This document shows positions 61,159 through 64,000 of a stretch of 64,000 nucleotides of DNA, in pieces. The DNA is from an uncultured Parabacteroides sp. (GTDB lineage Bacteria > Bacteroidota > Bacteroidia > Bacteroidales > Tannerellaceae). The notes under the pieces were generated by a model. It ran no database searches and was not told the origin of the DNA. It saw only the letters and a list, made by a program, of their open reading frames with translations. The stretch covers positions 62,001 through 126,000 of the forward strand of contig NZ_CAJJWO010000002.1 of the NCBI RefSeq assembly GCF_905196875.1, given 5' to 3'. The position numbers and the translations under genes were made by a program. Positions within the stretch are counted from its first letter, which is position 1; every line of letters begins with the position of its first letter.

Positions 61159-62678
61159 TTAATCAATGATTTGCCTGTCATTTCTTTCGGCTGTTTCAAT
61201 CCCATGATGTGAAGGATAGAAGGAGCAACGTCTGCCAGGATACCGTCTTCTACTTTGGCATCTTTGTTGGCTGTTACGTATACGAAAGGAACAGGGTTCA
61301 AAGAGTGAGCCGTGTTAGGTGTGCCGTCTTCGTTCAGAGCGTGGTCGGCATTACCGTGGTCGGCGATGATGATCACTTCGTAGTCGTTGGCCTTTGCAGC
61401 TTCAACGGTGTCGTTCAGACAAGCGTCGATGGTTACGACAGCTTTCTCGATAGCCGGGTAGATACCGGTGTGGCCTACCATGTCGCCGTTGGCATAGTTA
61501 CAAACGATGTAGTCGTATTTCTTTGTATTGATAGCTTCTACCAGTTTGTCTTTCACTTCGAATGCACTCATTTCCGGTTTCAGGTCGTAAGTAGCAACTT
61601 TCGGAGACGGAACCAGGATACGATCTTCACCATCGAACGGAGTTTCGCGTCCGCCGTTGAAGAAGAAAGTAACGTGAGCGTATTTTTCTGTTTCGGCAAT
61701 GTGCAACTGAGTCTTACCGACTGCTGCCAGATATTCGCCCAGTGTGTTTTCTACATTGTCCTTGTCGAACAGGATGTGCAAGCCTTTGAAACTGGAGTCG
61801 TACGGAGTCATCGTGAAGTACTGCAGGTTAGGAATGGTTTTCATTCCTGCTTCCGGCATATCCTGCTGAGTCAGAACGACTGTCAGTTCTTTAGCACGGT
61901 CGTTTCGGTAGTTGAAGAAGATAACTACGTCGCCTTCTTCGATAGTAGCTACCGGCTTGCCGTTTTCTACGTGTACGATCGGTTTGATGAATTCGTCGGT
62001 TACGCCTTCTGCGTATGATTCTTCCATGGCTGTAACCATGCATTCTGCCGGTTTGCCTGTACCGTTCACGATCAGGTCGTAAGCTTCTTTCACACGTTCC
62101 CAACGTTTGTCACGGTCCATTGCGTAGTAACGGCCGATGATGGAAGCGATTTTGCCGCCTGTTGTTTTCAGGTGGTTTTCCAGTTGTTCGATGAAGCCTT
62201 TACCACTCTTCGGGTCGGTGTCGCGACCGTCCATGAAGCAATGAACATATGCTTTGTCCACTCCGTATTCTTTCGCGATATCAGCCAGTTTGAACAGGTG
62301 TTCCAGTGAGCTGTGTACACCACCGTCGGAAACCAGTCCCATGAAATGGATCTGTTTGCCGTTTTCTTTGGCGTAGCTGTAAGCACGTTTGATTTCCGGA
62401 TTGTCGAGGATTGTATTTTGACGACAGGCGATATTGATCTTCACCAGGTCCTGGTAAACGATACGGCCTGCACCGATGTTCAGGTGGCCTACTTCCGAGT
62501 TACCCATCTGTCCGTCGGGTAAACCTACGTTTTCGCCGGAAGCCTGCAACTGAGAGTTAGGGTATGTTTTCAACAGATAATCCCAGTATGGAGTGGGAGT
62601 GTTGTAGATTACATCATCTTTACCACGGTCGCCGATTCCCCAGCCATCGCAGATCAATAAAAGTGCTTTCTTGCTCAT
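61155..62678 (-). CDS. gpmI: Phosphoglycerate mutase, 2,3-bisphosphoglycerate-independent
   Basis: The 507-residue cytoplasmic enzyme interconverts 3- and 2-phosphoglycerate using two Mn ions and a phosphoserine. Asp11 (ICDGWG) and Ser61 (QMGNSEVGH) are the metal and catalytic residues. HCFMDGRDTDPKSG and IIGRYYAMDRDKRW are substrate segments, and DHGNADHALNEDGTPNTAHSLNPVPF supplies the second metal site. I start at MSKKALLLICDGWG (62678); the longer frame adds 21 residues upstream of the family start and runs into the promoter. It is the first gene of a two-gene operon with the DUF3109 gene. Confidence 0.96.
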   Translation of the reverse strand: MSKKALLLICDGWGIGDRGKDDVIYNTPTPYWDYLLKTYPNSQLQASGENVGLPDGQMGNSEVGHLNIGAGRIVYQDLVKINIACRQNTILDNPEIKRAYSYAKENGKQIHFMGLVSDGGVHSSLEHLFKLADIAKEYGVDKAYVHCFMDGRDTDPKSGKGFIEQLENHLKTTGGKIASIIGRYYAMDRDKRWERVKEAYDLIVNGTGKPAECMVTAMEESYAEGVTDEFIKPIVHVENGKPVATIEEGDVVIFFNYRNDRAKELTVVLTQQDMPEAGMKTIPNLQYFTMTPYDSSFKGLHILFDKDNVENTLGEYLAAVGKTQLHIAETEKYAHVTFFFNGGRETPFDGEDRILVPSPKVATYDLKPEMSAFEVKDKLVEAINTKKYDYIVCNYANGDMVGHTGIYPAIEKAVVTIDACLNDTVEAAKANDYEVIIIADHGNADHALNEDGTPNTAHSLNPVPFVYVTANKDAKVEDGILADVAPSILHIMGLKQPKEMTGKSLIK

Positions 62679-62728
62679 GATTGCCTTATTTATATAGTTT
62701 ATACTTATTAAATATCTAATACCGGGCG

Positions 62729-62736
62729 CAAAGATA
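62729..62736 (-). promoter_or_regulatory. gpmI promoter, -7 box
   Basis: The minus strand reads TATCTTTG, a perfect TAnnTTTG match, giving a leader of about 45 nt before the gpmI ATG. Confidence 0.55.
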
Positions 62737-62773
62737 AGCATTTCTACCGTAATATTATTTCCCTTTAAAGTAT

Positions 62774-62781
62774 TACTTTTG
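62774..62781 (+). promoter_or_regulatory. Promoter of the YgjP-like gene, -7 box
   Basis: TACTTTTG is a perfect TAnnTTTG match that ends only 8 nt before the ATG at 62790. Transcription would start at or next to the start codon, so the mRNA may be nearly leaderless. It overlaps the in-frame GTG at 62781, which argues against that start. Confidence 0.5.
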
Positions 62782-62789
62782 TGGTAAAT

Positions 62790-63488
62790 ATGGAAAAGAA
62801 GATATACTACAACGATCTGGGAACCATCCTTCTCCGTACTACCCCGCGAGCAACTCGTTATACGCTGAAGATATCAAAGGGAATGATTACCGCTACCATG
62901 CCGGAAGGCGGGGACGAAGGACGGATGTTGTCTTTTATCGAAGAGAACAGGCAGAAGCTTCTCACGGCTTTGAAAAAGCATCCGGCACGTCCGTTGCTGG
63001 ATGAGACGACGACGTTGCAGGCAACTACTTTCCGTGTAGAAATATTCCGTACGGACCGTTCCAATTATTATATGACCTTGAAGGATGGGCAGCTTTGCAT
63101 TGCCTGTCCGTCCGACACCCGTTTCGAGTCCGACAAAGTGCAGGAGATCTTAAAGGATTTGTTGGAAAAAGCCCTCCGCCACGAGGCCAAGCGATTCTTG
63201 CCCGGTCGGTTGATGGATTTGGCGGACCGGCATCGCTTCACTTGTACGGGCGTGCGGATTATGAACAGTAAGACCCGGTGGGGAAGTTGTAGTACGCGTA
63301 AAACCATCAACCTCTCTTTATCCCTGATGCTTCTTCCCTGGCATCTGATCGACTATGTCCTGCTTCACGAACTCTGCCATACGGTGGAGATGAACCACAG
63401 CGACCGCTTTTGGAAACTCCTGAACGGCGTGACAGATAACAAGGCGCTTGCTTTGCGGAAGGAGTTGAAAGGTTATCACATGCTGTGA
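62790..63488 (+). CDS. YgjP/SprT-like zinc metalloprotease-fold protein (DUF45/WLM)
   Basis: The 232-residue protein belongs to the YgjP-like group (M48-related, DUF45). The metal site is H193-E-L-C-H197 with a third His at 203 (MNHSDRFW), numbered from the ATG at 62790. The block before it, NSKTRWGSCSTRKTINLSLSLMLLP, is the family's signature. The N-terminal half is the usual beta-rich part (ATRYTLKISKGMITATMP). No signal peptide is seen, so it acts in the cytoplasm. In other bacteria such genes sit near restriction or repair genes, but here its neighbours are gpmI (divergent) and sprA. The substrate is unknown. Confidence 0.88.
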   Translation: MEKKIYYNDLGTILLRTTPRATRYTLKISKGMITATMPEGGDEGRMLSFIEENRQKLLTALKKHPARPLLDETTTLQATTFRVEIFRTDRSNYYMTLKDGQLCIACPSDTRFESDKVQEILKDLLEKALRHEAKRFLPGRLMDLADRHRFTCTGVRIMNSKTRWGSCSTRKTINLSLSLMLLPWHLIDYVLLHELCHTVEMNHSDRFWKLLNGVTDNKALALRKELKGYHML

Positions 63489-63586
63489 TCTGTCGTATTA
63501 GTCTACTATATTGCCGTACTTGTGACAATCCATTGCCATGCCCTTAGCAAAGTTGTGCCATAACGATGGCAAAGCTTTGTTGATGC

Positions 63587-64000
63587 TTACTGTGCCAGCG
63601 AGAACCTGAGGGCAACACCGTAATTCGAATTACTTGTCGGATAGGCTGCGTTGGAGATCAGCGGTTCGTTGATCTGCAGGTCGTAGAAGGCACGCAAGGT
63701 CAAGGCTCGGCTCAATCCGTAATCGGCAGAGAACTGGATCGTCTTGGCAATATTACCGCTGGTTGCTTGTGTAAAGCTGTCTTCTATCTTACGGATCAGA
63801 GACTGCATTTTATTGTAGGAAAAGTCCAGACGCACGGTCAGGTCATTGCTGAAGTCCCGTGTTTTCTTCATCTTTAATATTTTGTTGAACTCGGCGAACT
63901 TATATCCTAATCCGATCGTATACTTGTTTGAAAGTGCTTCAACGATCTGGTAAGAAGAGATATTCAGGTTCAGGTTGCGGCTCGTTGCATAGTCCATGCG
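63587..64000 (-). CDS. sprA: Cell surface protein SprA (type IX secretion translocon), C-terminal fragment
   Basis: The frame is open to the right edge, so only the last roughly 137 residues are present. They match the end of SprA/Sov, the giant outer-membrane beta-barrel channel of the type IX secretion system: YTIGLGYKFAEFN, DFSNDLTVRLDFSYNKMQSLIRKIEDSFTQATSGN, and SADYGLSRALTLRAFYDLQINEPLISNAAYPTSNSNYGVALRFSLAQ. Alternating hydrophobic strands and a barrel-closing end fit this. Its presence supports export of surface proteins with C-terminal sorting domains such as the two DUF6383 proteins. A 98-bp gap separates it from the YgjP-like gene. Confidence 0.88.
   Translation of the reverse strand, partial: RMDYATSRNLNLNISSYQIVEALSNKYTIGLGYKFAEFNKILKMKKTRDFSNDLTVRLDFSYNKMQSLIRKIEDSFTQATSGNIAKTIQFSADYGLSRALTLRAFYDLQINEPLISNAAYPTSNSNYGVALRFSLAQ

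Noticed and set aside
1..64000. tRNA, rRNA, riboswitch or recombinase genes
   Set aside because: I looked in the intergenic stretches and among the reading frames and saw none I could support. In particular no site-specific recombinase for the promoter switches is present.

Overview
The window reads as a chromosomal stretch from a Bacteroidales gut bacterium, most likely Parabacteroides. The grounds are two SusC/SusD pairs, promoters of the Bacteroidota type (-7 box TAnnTTTG), a fused MurF-alanine racemase, RprX/RprY, a glycine-lipid acyltransferase pair, a SprA fragment (type IX secretion), and two large surface proteins with the C-terminal domain I associate with Parabacteroides S-layer-like proteins (DUF6383). 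I saw no rRNA, tRNA, CRISPR array or intact insertion sequence.

Layout. 1-1.7 kb: the rsgA tail and dgt. 1.7-6.8 kb: a SusC/SusD pair behind a 15-bp inverted-repeat pair that looks like an invertible promoter. 6.8-13.8 kb: a leftward block with a secreted protein of unknown function, a YciO-type protein, fabI, murF/alr, a GSCFA protein and an HU-like protein. 14-17.6 kb: DUF6383 surface protein A, behind a 32-bp inverted-repeat promoter switch read as ON. 17.8-30.1 kb: a polysaccharide-utilization-type locus with an ECF sigma factor, a FecR anti-sigma factor, a SusC with an STN signalling domain, SusD and three glycosidase-like proteins. Three copies of one promoter motif (TGTGG-N16-CGTCTTA) lie before fecR, before the first glycosidase-like gene and before susC, so the regulon can be read from the DNA. 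30.5-46 kb: the division and cell wall (dcw) cluster rsmH-ftsL-ftsI-murE-mraY-murD-ftsW-murG-murC-ftsQ-ftsA-ftsZ plus a YqeY-like gene, with no mraZ at its head. 46-52.3 kb: cstA, rprX/rprY and glsA/glsB. 52.4-55.2 kb: a GC-rich VirE-N/DUF3987 primase-helicase-like gene and a small basic helical protein, flanked by long hairpins. 55.5-60.3 kb: DUF6383 surface protein B (1510 residues), behind a homologous promoter switch read as OFF. 60.5-64 kb: a DUF3109 protein, gpmI, a YgjP-like metalloprotease and the 3' end of sprA.

Most striking is the surface-variation circuitry. Two homologous invertible-promoter cassettes share an 18-nt arm core, share spacer sequence, and each has an outlying GTACG-CGTAC palindrome. 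They are frozen in opposite orientations before two paralogous surface proteins. A third inverted-repeat element of a different class precedes a SusC/SusD pair. No recombinase gene lies in the window, so the enzymes must act from elsewhere. Phase-variable S-layer glycoproteins with invertible promoters are already described for Parabacteroides distasonis, so the principle is known. The paired ON/OFF state, the outlying palindrome and the ECF regulon motif are what can be read here.
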